Shown: one piece after another, positions 9,040 through 16,738 of the stretch
How the letters are laid out: every line of letters starts with the position of its first letter
Position numbering within the stretch: position 1 is the stretch's first letter
Assembly (NCBI GenBank): GCA_003150315.1
Contig: QAML01000076.1
Span: 1-64,000, forward strand
Direction: 5' to 3'
DNA length: 64,000 nucleotides
Source of the DNA: Prevotellaceae bacterium
Lineage (GTDB): Bacteria; Bacteroidota; Bacteroidia; Bacteroidales; Bacteroidaceae
Program-made: the position numbers and the translations under genes
Notes under the pieces: model-generated
The model's database searches: none
What the model was told of the DNA's origin: nothing
The model's input: the letters and a program-made list of their open reading frames with translations, nothing else

Positions 9040-9379
9040 TTTTCCTTCACGTTAGGGTAAATCTTTTCTTCTTCTCCATGTAATAATCCCTAAAACGCGG
9101 AAGTGTCAGCCGTTTGGCAGAATTTTTTGTGGCACTCGCCAAATACTTTGATTCAATTATTAAGTTTTTCGGCTTTTACAGTTTTCCATTTTGTTTCCTG
9201 ATAGCTCGTGTTGGTTTTTCCCGCCTTTTCCGGATGCCGGAAAGCAATGCGGATGCCGACAACTTATAGATTCCGGCCAAAATTCACGAACACTTTTCGG
9301 TGTTTTACTGTATGTTTTTGCCGTTTTATCCTGCATCGCGGAAAATGCAGGCTTTTCATCCCGTTTTTCTTTGGAGCAT
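9040..9379. other. Gap without a supported gene
   Basis: T-rich 340-nt stretch after the AraC-type gene. A small hairpin TTTGGC/GCCAAA lies near 9114-9146. The only open frame (9191-9439) has atypical composition and runs into the terminator of the candidate small RNA, so it is not accepted as a gene. Confidence 0.5.
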
Positions 9380-9516
9380 AAAACAAAAACAGCCCCGGCG
9401 ATTCACTCGTGGGGGCTGAACATAATAAATAAGAGTTGAAAATGTGAAAATCAGTCTAAGCAGTTTTTGCTGATTCGCAATCGGAGTTTTTCAAACCTGC
9501 CGATTGTCTTTTTGAA
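9380..9516 (-). ncRNA. Candidate small non-coding RNA of about 137 nt
   Basis: On the minus strand a promoter-like pair lies at 9551-9554 (TTTG) and 9530-9523 (TATCTTTG), separated by 20 nt. An intrinsic terminator follows 100 nt later: stem CAGCCCC/GGGGCTG at 9418-9390, then TTTTTGTTTT. The transcript between them has no good ORF. It can fold a hairpin CAATCGG/CCGATTG and a second pairing AATCAG/CTGATT. Promoter, structure and terminator together suggest an independent small RNA between two regulator genes. I do not recognise the family; 6S RNA is one possibility but not shown. Confidence 0.5.
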
Positions 9517-9522
9517 TCACTG

Positions 9523-9554
9523 CAAAGATATAAACGAAATGCTACAATACCAAA
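9523..9554 (-). promoter_or_regulatory. Promoter of the candidate small RNA
   Basis: On the minus strand, TTTG, 20 nt, TATCTTTG matches the Bacteroidota -33/-7 consensus. The predicted start is near 9516. Confidence 0.55.
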
Positions 9555-9648
9555 TTTTCATACAGTCAAAAGTAGTCAATGTCAAATATCTTCCTTAAAT
9601 TTACACGTCAAAAAACATCAATAAGAGCCAAAACAATTAATTTACACA

Positions 9649-10713
9649 ATGTTTTCACCTCACGAACCCCTTGAAAAAAAGAATTTCGTATCGCGATTCA
9701 TTTATCGGGAGGAATCTTTTCTCGGACGTCAGCAGTTGCTTTCGCTCATATACTACACGCTCCAGATAACATTGATTTCGGTGCTTTTTCTGCCTAAAGC
9801 CATAGCCACATCACGCCTGTTTTTCATAATATTGTTGAGCTTGCTCCAGATTGTGGCAACCATTTCTTTTGTGGGATATATAAAGAAGTGGTTCAAACTC
9901 TCAAATGCCCTTCGCATTGTCATATATACAATTCATTACGCAATATCCTTGCAAATGATATATATATCGGCAAACAATGTGGAACTGCTTACGGGGCTTC
10001 ACAAAACACTGCTCATGGGAAACATAACCCTGATGGTTTTGAATGTAGCCCTATCCATTATTGCCTGTCAGCGGCATGACCCGTTGGTTTTGAGTCTTCT
10101 TTCGCTGTTGGTATATACCGTGTGCGCATTAATAACCCACGACCGGTGGTTTGAAATCCTTGCCGCAATTCTTGTGGTAACCTTTTTATTGCTCGGATGC
10201 CTTGGCAGCAGTTTGGTGTGGAGCACCCGGAAAATACAAAAAGAGAATCTGGATTTGAAAAAGGAAGACGAAGAACTCTTTGCGGTATTCAATCTCCGCC
10301 GTGAGCAAGTTAAGGCTTACGTAAAACTTGCCGAACAGGAGATGACCGATGACAAAATCGGCGCGGTGTTTGATATTCTTGGCAAGAAAGCACAAAAAAA
10401 CGTTATGTACAACATGAAACGCTATTTCTTTTCCAAAAAATTCAATGAAAATGCCATTGGTAAGGCTTTTCCTACACTCACGCCTTCGGAGAGAGAGGTT
10501 TGTCGATTGGTTATGCAGGAAAGGAAATTGGGGGAAATATGCAGCATTTTGCAGAAAAACGAGTCGAACATCACCACGACCCGTTCAAATATCCGCAAAA
10601 AGCTCGGTCTCGCTCCTGGAGACGACCTGAAAGAAACTCTGTGGAAAATGCTTGACGGCGTAGGCTATAAGCGCGACACCTTCCCCCGCCGCCCCCACAC
10701 CCGGGAAGAGTAA
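9649..10713 (+). CDS. Membrane-tethered LuxR-type HTH transcriptional regulator (paralogue B)
   Basis: 354 aa, the same architecture as the protein at 6038-7045: several hydrophobic helices at about 28-190, a charged linker (KEDEELFAVFNLRREQVKAY), then a LuxR-type HTH at about 270-335 (LTPSEREVCRLVMQERKLGE, ESNITTTRSNIRKKL). The two share a FLGRQ motif near the N-terminus. The ATG at 9649 gives a hydrophilic start before the first helix. The C-terminus is a Pro/Arg-rich tail. It is probably a one-component membrane regulator. Its upstream region borders the candidate small RNA promoter, which fires in the opposite direction. Confidence 0.75.
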   Translation: MFSPHEPLEKKNFVSRFIYREESFLGRQQLLSLIYYTLQITLISVLFLPKAIATSRLFFIILLSLLQIVATISFVGYIKKWFKLSNALRIVIYTIHYAISLQMIYISANNVELLTGLHKTLLMGNITLMVLNVALSIIACQRHDPLVLSLLSLLVYTVCALITHDRWFEILAAILVVTFLLLGCLGSSLVWSTRKIQKENLDLKKEDEELFAVFNLRREQVKAYVKLAEQEMTDDKIGAVFDILGKKAQKNVMYNMKRYFFSKKFNENAIGKAFPTLTPSEREVCRLVMQERKLGEICSILQKNESNITTTRSNIRKKLGLAPGDDLKETLWKMLDGVGYKRDTFPRRPHTREE

Positions 10714-10837
10714 AACTTCCTTTTAGGCAGAGCTATTAGGGTTTTATAGGGAAAAGAGGATTTGTTTGATTATTGCGTATAGTTTATGTGTAATTGTTTT
10801 GTGTTACAAGTCGCTTTGTTTTTGGGGAGCGATTGAT

Positions 10838-11035
10838 TTATAGACATCTATATACGCATCTACCATCTTTTGCGTCCACCCATATATTGGTGTAGTCGGT
10901 GTGTATCCATGCCACACGTCGACGTGCATTAACACGACTCAAGCCTATTTGGTGAGGGGTGAGGAAGCTTATAACGAGGTCGTATGTCGTTTCTGGGTTG
11001 ATCCTTGGCAACAGTGGTGTGGTATACTTCGCCAT
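10838..11035 (-). pseudogene. Remnant of a GT4-type glycosyltransferase (N-terminal piece)
   Basis: A 65-codon frame contains YDLVISFLTPH and RRRVAWIHTDYTNIWVD. This matches the N-terminal domain of family 4 glycosyltransferases, where WIHTDY is characteristic. The frame stops at VYRCL, and no downstream frame restores the C-terminal nucleotide-sugar domain, so it is a decayed fragment. The 745-nt gap around it (10714-11457) otherwise holds only repeat copy 3. Confidence 0.5.
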
Positions 11036-11198
11036 ATAATGGAATTCACTTGAGTTTGGTAGTGTGCTGCCACTCGCTTTATAACATCTGCGACTTACAA
11101 TTTTTGCCCATAAACGTGCAGCGGCGATGCCCCAGCATCCTGCTTTTCAAAATATAAAATCCGTTTTCTGCGGCTGTGTTTTTTTATGTGCGGGATGT

Positions 11199-11326
11199 GT
11201 GAAAAAACACATGGCTTGTCGCAAAAAATACAAGCCATATATTTTGAAATATAAGGCACATATTTTAAAATAAGTGCCTTGTATTTTTGGCGGTTTCAAA
11301 TACCTGATAATTAGAAACTTGCAAAA
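11199..11326 (-). repeat. Modular palindromic intergenic repeat, copy 3
   Basis: Left flank aaaaaacacatggcttgtcg, then half-sites ACAAGCCATATATTTT, a variant ATAAGGCACATATTTT, and AAAATAAGTGCCTTGT. The right flank has gaaacttgcaaaaa. It lies tail-to-tail between the region after the LuxR-type gene and the minus-strand EEP gene. Confidence 0.85.
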
Positions 11327-11457
11327 ACCGTAAAATTTTGCGTAAACACCTGTGTTTCTGTCTGTTGATGAAAAAGGTGAGGAATGCGATAGTTTTTAAC
11401 GTTGGGAAGGATAATGTACTTGCCGTTGTTTCTTTCGCAGGGCTTGAGAAGCGGGTT

Positions 11458-12318
11458 TTATTTTATGGTTAAATCCACGACAACGGGCAGGTGGTCTGAA
11501 CCGGGACGGATTGTCTGCAATTCTTCGTCTATTGTGTCGTATTCGTTAACGATGAAGTGGGGCGATAGAAATATATAGTCCATCCTGCGAATGGGTTTGA
11601 GTATTCTGAAGTTGTGATAGGTGCCCACTTTGCCTGTTTTGTGGAGGGCTATGTCGTATGAATCTTTCATCTTGCCTCTAAAAACCATCGGGGCGGGCTT
11701 GTATTGCAGCGCAAAAAGGTCTGCAGTTATTATTACAGGCTTTTTTCCTGCTATTTTTTTTGTTTGTTGCAGGAGAGTTTCGGCTTCTTCTGCAGTGCGA
11801 AGGTATGTGTTGAACACGTAGAACGTTTTTCCGCCGTCCGTTTCCTTGAACTTTGCCCACGTGCAGGTATGCGGCGTTTGGTCGTATCGGTTTTCGGAGG
11901 TCAGAGACAGGAAGCCGCAGGCTTCTTGTTTGAGTCTGGAACTGTCATATAATATTGCGTGGGGTATGCTGTCGGAGTTGGTAACTACGGAATAGCCGCT
12001 GAGTTTGGCAAGTTGGGATATTTGCCGGGAATAAGCTCTTTGCGTACCTATTATGTCTATGTTGCAGTCTTTTATGAGGTGCAGAATCTGCGTTTTCCGG
12101 TTCGCCCAGCGTTCCAATCGGTTTGGGGGCGGTGTGGTTTCGGGCAGAATGCTGTATGTGGCTGTTCTTATTTGGTTTTTCCCGAGTTTGTTTTTGCTTA
12201 CGATGTTTTTGTTGGACTCTATCTTGCGGGGCCATTCGACCTCAACGCTTTCCACTACTTGTGCATTCAATGAAATTGTGGAAATAACTGTAAAAAGTAA
12301 AGCAAAAACCTTTTTCAT
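11458..12318 (-). CDS. Secreted, catalytically degenerate endonuclease/exonuclease/phosphatase (EEP) family protein
   Basis: 286 aa from the ATG at 12318, which gives a clean signal peptide MKKVFALLFTVISTISLNAQ; an upstream in-frame start at 12378 would overlap cdsA. The fold signature of Bacteroidales EEP phosphodiesterases is recognisable, but key residues differ. The early Asn segment reads TATYSI, the metal Glu of GTQE is Arg (IIGTQRA), NTHLD is NTYLR and GDFN is ADLF. Only the late Asp (RRMDYIF) and SDHLPV are kept. It is therefore probably an inactive or repurposed relative. It follows cdsA by 20 nt and is probably the last gene of the rsfS-ftsH-cdsA operon. Confidence 0.75.
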   Translation of the reverse strand: MKKVFALLFTVISTISLNAQVVESVEVEWPRKIESNKNIVSKNKLGKNQIRTATYSILPETTPPPNRLERWANRKTQILHLIKDCNIDIIGTQRAYSRQISQLAKLSGYSVVTNSDSIPHAILYDSSRLKQEACGFLSLTSENRYDQTPHTCTWAKFKETDGGKTFYVFNTYLRTAEEAETLLQQTKKIAGKKPVIITADLFALQYKPAPMVFRGKMKDSYDIALHKTGKVGTYHNFRILKPIRRMDYIFLSPHFIVNEYDTIDEELQTIRPGSDHLPVVVDLTIK

Positions 12319-12338
12319 GTCTCCCCCGACTTTTGTTG

Positions 12339-13184
12339 TTACATAAGTTCGAGACTGTAGAAGTATATAACCACACACGGTATGGCGAGCAATGAACTGT
12401 CGAAACGGTCGAGTGCTCCTCCGTGCCCGGGTAGGAATTTACCGCTGTCCTTAACACCGAGTGTGCGTTTCAACTGGCTTTCCACCAAATCGCCCCACGT
12501 TCCGAATACCACCACAACGGTTGCCATTCCCAACCATTTGGACAGGGACATTATGGGAAAGAAGTGTGCGAATGCGAGTGAGGAAGCAAGTGTTATTATT
12601 GCGCCGCCTATGCTGCCTATCCACGATTTGTGCGGACTTATGGAGGGGAACAGTTTTAACGGTATGTACTTTTGCAATAAAGAACCACAGCAATACGCTC
12701 CCATGTCGTTCATCCAAAGAAAAACCATGAGCGCAAGCGGCAGTTCGTATATATAGCTTACGCTTGCGTAGTATGGATTTGTGCGGAAAGCAACGACATT
12801 GATTAATGCCACCGGCAGAGCTATGTATAATTGCGAGGCAAAAGCCATTGCCCAATTCTCGAACGGATTGGGGCGTTTGAGATACAGTTCGCTTATAAGC
12901 AGATATACGGTGGTCAAAACATAGGGTACGAAAATCATTGCTCCCACGGCGGCTGTGTTGAAAGCCATGACTGCAAGAAACAGATAGACTGCTGCCACGG
13001 TGCAAATCATGCGGTTCACCTGCAAACCTTTTCGCGAGTTGACAAGAGTGCAGAATTCCCACACGCATACCGCCGAAATGGCGGCGAAAAACACTACGAA
13101 CGATACTGCGCCGCAATAAATGGCTGCAACGGTTATTATTACAAACAGCACTCCCGATATTGTGCGTGTGGCAAGGTTACTCAT
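12339..13184 (-). CDS. cdsA: Phosphatidate cytidylyltransferase (CDP-diglyceride synthase)
   Basis: 281 aa integral membrane protein with about seven or eight hydrophobic helices. The C-terminal family signature is intact: SQLKRTLGVKDSGKFLPGHG followed by GALDRFDS. It makes CDP-diacylglycerol from phosphatidic acid and CTP for phospholipid synthesis. Its start overlaps the ftsH stop by 4 nt, indicating translational coupling. Confidence 0.95.
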   Translation of the reverse strand: MSNLATRTISGVLFVIITVAAIYCGAVSFVVFFAAISAVCVWEFCTLVNSRKGLQVNRMICTVAAVYLFLAVMAFNTAAVGAMIFVPYVLTTVYLLISELYLKRPNPFENWAMAFASQLYIALPVALINVVAFRTNPYYASVSYIYELPLALMVFLWMNDMGAYCCGSLLQKYIPLKLFPSISPHKSWIGSIGGAIITLASSLAFAHFFPIMSLSKWLGMATVVVVFGTWGDLVESQLKRTLGVKDSGKFLPGHGGALDRFDSSLLAIPCVVIYFYSLELM

Positions 13185-15190
13185 TGCTTATCTTCTTTGT
13201 CTTGTTTACTTTCGCTTGACTCTTCGTTTGAAGAATCTTTGTCGTCCGCATTTGAAGAACCCTTTGACATCTGCTCCTGCTCGTCCTGCAAAATTTCGTC
13301 AGCACGACTTATCCACGGACGTTTACCGAAAATTCCTTCGACGTCTTTGGCGAAAATCACTTCACGCTCTTCGAGTAGGGCAGCCAGCTTTGCGTGTCCC
13401 TCTTTATGTTCTTCGAGCAATTGTTTCGCCCTTTCGTATTGGCGGGAAATGAGAGCGGAAACCTCGCTGTCTATTGTTTCTGCGGTTTTCTCGGAATAAG
13501 GTTTTTCGAATTGGTATTCCTGATTGTTGTAGTAGCACAGGTTGTAGAGCTTTTCGCTCATGCCGAGATAGGCAACCATTCCGTACGCGCGTTTGGTAAC
13601 AGTTTCCAAATCGTTGAGTGCACCTGTCGAAATATGTCCCGTGAAAAGTTCTTCGGCAGCGCGTCCTCCGAGCGTGGCACATATCTCGTCTTCCATTTGT
13701 TCTTTGGTTGTAATGTTACGTTCTTCGGGAAGATACCAGGCCGCTCCGAGAGCTTGTCCGCGAGGAACGATTGTAACTTTGACAAGCGGGCTTGCGTATT
13801 GCAGAAACCAGGAAATGGTGGCATGACCTGCCTCGTGGAGAGCAATGGAATGCTTTTCTTCCTGTGTCATTACCTTTGTTTTCTTTTCCAAACCGCCGAT
13901 TATTCTGTCAACAGCGTCAAGGAAATCCTGCATTTCTATTGCATGTTTGTTATTACGCGCTGCAATTAGTGCTGCCTCGTTACAAACGTTGGCTATGTCT
14001 GCTCCTGAAAATCCGGGAGTCTGTCTTGCCATTAAATCAACGTCAACGCTTTGGTCCATCTTCAATGGTTTCATGTGCACAAGGAATATGGCTTTCCTTT
14101 CATTCAAGTCAGGAAGATCCACATGGATTTGGCGGTCAAACCTACCGGCTCTAAGCAATGCTTTGTCAAGTATGTCCACGCGGTTAGTTGCTGCCATGAC
14201 TATTACACCCGAGTTGGGGCTGAAGCCGTCCATTTCGGTGAGCAATTGGTTCAATGTGTTTTCGCGCTCATCGTTTCCGCCCATTGACGGGTTCTTTCCT
14301 CTTGCGCGACCAACGGCATCGATTTCGTCTATAAAGATTATCGACGGAGCTTTTTCCTTTGCCTGACGGAACAAGTCTCTTACACGGCTTGCGCCAACGC
14401 CCACAAACATTTCCACAAAGTCGCTTCCCGAAATCGAAAAGAACGGAACATCGGCTTCGCCTGCCACAGCTTTTGCAAGAAGAGTCTTACCGGTTCCCGG
14501 AGGTCCCACAAGAAGTGCGCCTCTTGGTATCTTGCCGCCGAGATCAGTATATTTCTTCGGATTTTTAAGGAAGTCCACAATTTCCTTAACCTCTCTTTTT
14601 GCTCCTTCCTGCCCTGCCACATCTTTGAAAGTTATGTGTTTTCCTTGTTTTTTCTCAAACAGTTGCGCTTTGCTCTTGCCTACGCTGAACACTCCGCCGT
14701 TTCCTCCGCCGCTTCCCATTCGGCGCATGAAAAACATCCATAAAGCCACTAACAGCAATATGGGCAAGAGGTTTATTATTATGTTCCAAAACATGTTGGA
14801 GTCCTGAATGTAGGAAACATGTCCCTTGAAGTGTCCGGCTTTCGTTTCGCTGTCAACAAATTCTTCCACTTTGTCAACCGAAGGATACTTGGTGGTAACG
14901 GTAGGAGCCTTGCCGGTTGACTTGGAGTCCTGACCGAAAACATCGCGAATGTGTTTACCGTCAACAAACATCTTTAATGTGCCGTCGCCTTTGTTCACTT
15001 CCATGCGCTTTGCGTAGCCTTTCGAAACATAGCTTTTGAAAGTGGTGTAATCTACTTCGCGGTCTACGCTGCTTCCGCCTCCAACTCCGCTGAAATACAG
15101 AAAGGCGAGCGCGCCTAATATTAAGAAATACACCCAATTCAAATTGAATTTGGGCATATTCTGCTTTTGTCTTGGGTTTTGTGGATTCAT
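13181..15190 (-). CDS. ftsH: ATP-dependent zinc metalloprotease FtsH
   Basis: 669 aa from the ATG at 15190, 8 nt after the rsfS stop; a start at 15232 would overlap rsfS. There are two membrane helices: one near the N-terminus ([15 protein letters not shown]) and one before the AAA module ([16 protein letters not shown]). The sequence shows Walker A GPPGTGKT, Walker B IIFIDEID, the SRH region and the zinc site HEAGH. The C-terminus is rich in Ser, Asp, Glu and Lys. It degrades membrane and regulatory proteins. The rsfS-ftsH-cdsA order is typical of Bacteroidales. Confidence 0.97.
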   Translation of the reverse strand: MNPQNPRQKQNMPKFNLNWVYFLILGALAFLYFSGVGGGSSVDREVDYTTFKSYVSKGYAKRMEVNKGDGTLKMFVDGKHIRDVFGQDSKSTGKAPTVTTKYPSVDKVEEFVDSETKAGHFKGHVSYIQDSNMFWNIIINLLPILLLVALWMFFMRRMGSGGGNGGVFSVGKSKAQLFEKKQGKHITFKDVAGQEGAKREVKEIVDFLKNPKKYTDLGGKIPRGALLVGPPGTGKTLLAKAVAGEADVPFFSISGSDFVEMFVGVGASRVRDLFRQAKEKAPSIIFIDEIDAVGRARGKNPSMGGNDERENTLNQLLTEMDGFSPNSGVIVMAATNRVDILDKALLRAGRFDRQIHVDLPDLNERKAIFLVHMKPLKMDQSVDVDLMARQTPGFSGADIANVCNEAALIAARNNKHAIEMQDFLDAVDRIIGGLEKKTKVMTQEEKHSIALHEAGHATISWFLQYASPLVKVTIVPRGQALGAAWYLPEERNITTKEQMEDEICATLGGRAAEELFTGHISTGALNDLETVTKRAYGMVAYLGMSEKLYNLCYYNNQEYQFEKPYSEKTAETIDSEVSALISRQYERAKQLLEEHKEGHAKLAALLEEREVIFAKDVEGIFGKRPWISRADEILQDEQEQMSKGSSNADDKDSSNEESSESKQDKEDKQ

Positions 15191-15197
15191 GTCTTGT

Positions 15198-15557
15198 TTA
15201 TTCAACGTCGGGAATTTGTGTAAGCGAGGCATCCGCCCAAAGGTGTTCGAGGTCGTAGAACTCGCGTTCTTCGGGTTGGAAAATATGAACGAAGATGTCG
15301 TTGTAATCCATGGCTATCCACTGACCGTTTTCCACTCCCGAAACGGCAAACGGCTTGGTGGCGCAGTTTTCACGCAATTTGTCGCCCACCGATTTGGCTA
15401 TGGCGGTGGTTTGATTGGCAGAATTTCCCTGACATATTACAAAGTATTGGCAGATACTCGTTTCTATTCCGGTGAGATCCACCACTACCAAATTGCTTCC
15501 TTTCTTGTCTTGAATACCTTCAATGATGTTTTTGAGTAATTCTTTAGTATTGTCCAT
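15198..15557 (-). CDS. rsfS: Ribosomal silencing factor RsfS
   Basis: 119 aa, full length for the Iojap/RsfS family. It has VVDLTGIETSICQYFVICQG, then the WIAMDYNDIFVHIFQPEERE segment and the C-terminal YDLEHLWADA. It binds ribosomal protein L14 and blocks subunit joining in poor nutrient states. It is the first gene of the minus-strand operon. A promoter-like TACCTTTG lies at 15588-15581 upstream. Confidence 0.95.
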   Translation of the reverse strand: MDNTKELLKNIIEGIQDKKGSNLVVVDLTGIETSICQYFVICQGNSANQTTAIAKSVGDKLRENCATKPFAVSGVENGQWIAMDYNDIFVHIFQPEEREFYDLEHLWADASLTQIPDVE

Positions 15558-15681
15558 CTATTATTTATATGTATTGACTGCAAAGGTATATGTTTTTGCG
15601 GATATACCATCTTGAAAGCCCTTAAATAATGTTTGAAAACAAGAACGCCGAAAAATATTTTCGAGAAAATGTACGTAAAAT

Positions 15682-15712
15682 TTTGCGGTTTCAAATAAAG
15701 TCCTTACTTTTG
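15682..15712 (+). promoter_or_regulatory. Promoter of tRNA-Gln
   Basis: TTTG at 15682, 19-nt spacer, TACTTTTG at 15705-15712. This matches the Bacteroidota consensus and lies 31 nt before the tRNA. Confidence 0.8.
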
Positions 15713-15743
15713 CATGCGGATTCGGGATGAGTCCGATAATGTT

Positions 15744-15814
15744 TGGGATATGGTGTAATGGTAACACTGCAGATTCTGGTCCTGCCTTTCCTGGTTCGAG
15801 TCCGGGTATCCCAA
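15744..15814 (+). tRNA. tRNA-Gln (anticodon CTG)
   Basis: The 7-bp acceptor TGGGATA pairs with TATCCCA. The D arm is GTG...CAC. The anticodon stem-loop has loop TTCTGGT, so the anticodon is CTG, reading CAG. The T arm is CCTGG-TTCGAGT-CCGGG. The CCA end is not encoded. One A-C mismatch closes the anticodon stem. Confidence 0.93.
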
Positions 15815-15821
15815 CAAACAG

Positions 15822-15853
15822 ACGCCTGCTGAAATGTCAGCGGGCGTTTTTTT
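15822..15853 (+). terminator. Terminator of tRNA-Gln
   Basis: An 11-bp stem ACGCCTGCTGA/TCAGCGGGCGT with a 4-nt loop, followed by seven T, 8 nt after the tRNA. Confidence 0.9.
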
Positions 15854-15895
15854 ATAAAACCGTTAATTGGGTTTCACGGATATATTAAGAGAATT

Positions 15896-16366
15896 ATGAC
15901 AATAAGAAAAGCCGAAAGAAAAGACGTGCCTTTGATTCTTGCGTTTATCAGGGGCATTGCCAAATACGAGAAAATGGAAAATGAAGTGCTTGCCACAGAA
16001 GAACTTCTTGACGAATGGTTGTTTGAAAAGGGTATAGGCGAAGTGATTTTCGCAATGGATAACGGCAGGGAGGTTGGTTTCGCGCTCTATTTCCATAACT
16101 TTTCCACTTTTGTGGGCAAGGCGGGATTGTATCTCGAAGATCTTTACGTTTATCCCGAGCATCGCGGCAAGGGTTACGGCAAGGCTTTGTTCCTGGAACT
16201 CGTGAAAACAGCCGTTAAACGCGGATGTGGCAGGATGGAGTGGGTTTGCCTCAACTGGAATCAGCCGAGCATAGATTTTTATCACTCCATGGGAGCCGTG
16301 TCAATGGATGACTGGAATACTTATCGCCTTACGGAGGATAAGTTGCATAAACTTGCGGCAGAGTAA
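15896..16366 (+). CDS. GNAT-family N-acetyltransferase
   Basis: 156 aa with a complete GNAT fold: the N-terminal TIRKAERKDVPLI, the beta-4 segment LYLEDLYVYPEHRGKGYG with the acetyl-CoA loop RGKGYGK, and a C-terminal NQPSIDFYHSMGAV. This resembles the diamine/spermidine acetyltransferase-like subgroup, but the substrate cannot be decided. It is a single-gene unit between tRNA-Gln and repeat copy 4. Confidence 0.88.
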   Translation: MTIRKAERKDVPLILAFIRGIAKYEKMENEVLATEELLDEWLFEKGIGEVIFAMDNGREVGFALYFHNFSTFVGKAGLYLEDLYVYPEHRGKGYGKALFLELVKTAVKRGCGRMEWVCLNWNQPSIDFYHSMGAVSMDDWNTYRLTEDKLHKLAAE

Positions 16367-16444
16367 ACGGCTACTCCGGCACACCATTACTTTCCGATTT
16401 TTGTCAACCTGCTAAAAATCAGAAGATTACGGGTTTTTGTACTT

Positions 16445-16572
16445 GTTTTGTAAGTTGCTGTGTGTCAGAGACTTGAAAAGGCAAAAAATACAAGCCATAT
16501 ATTTTGAAATACAAGGCACTTATTTTAAAATATGTGCCTTGTATTTTTTACGATAAGCCATGTGTTTTTTCG
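16445..16572 (+). repeat. Modular palindromic intergenic repeat, copy 4
   Basis: Left flank ttgtaagttgctg and gacttgaaaaggc. Core half-sites ACAAGCCATATATTTT (with one G in the spacer), ACAAGGCACTTATTTT, and AAAATATGTGCCTTGT. Right flank ataagccatgtgtttttt. The 372-nt gap between the acetyltransferase and GH84 genes otherwise holds only a promoter-like TAAATTTG at 16694. Confidence 0.85.
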
Positions 16573-16738
16573 CGTTTTCGGAAACAGGGCTTTCGCACCG
16601 CGAAACGTGTGTTTTTATTTGAGATGAAATTACGTAAAAACGGCACTTTAGCGTTTTGACATGCTGCAAACGGACGAATTGTTTATAAATCATTAAATTT
16701 GCAACAGAATTCATACGAAAACAAAACCATATCATAGA

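Noticed and set aside
9191..9439. 82-codon plus-strand frame
   Set aside because: Atypical composition (Cys, Phe and Ser rich), no promoter, and it ends inside the terminator of a better-supported minus-strand RNA.
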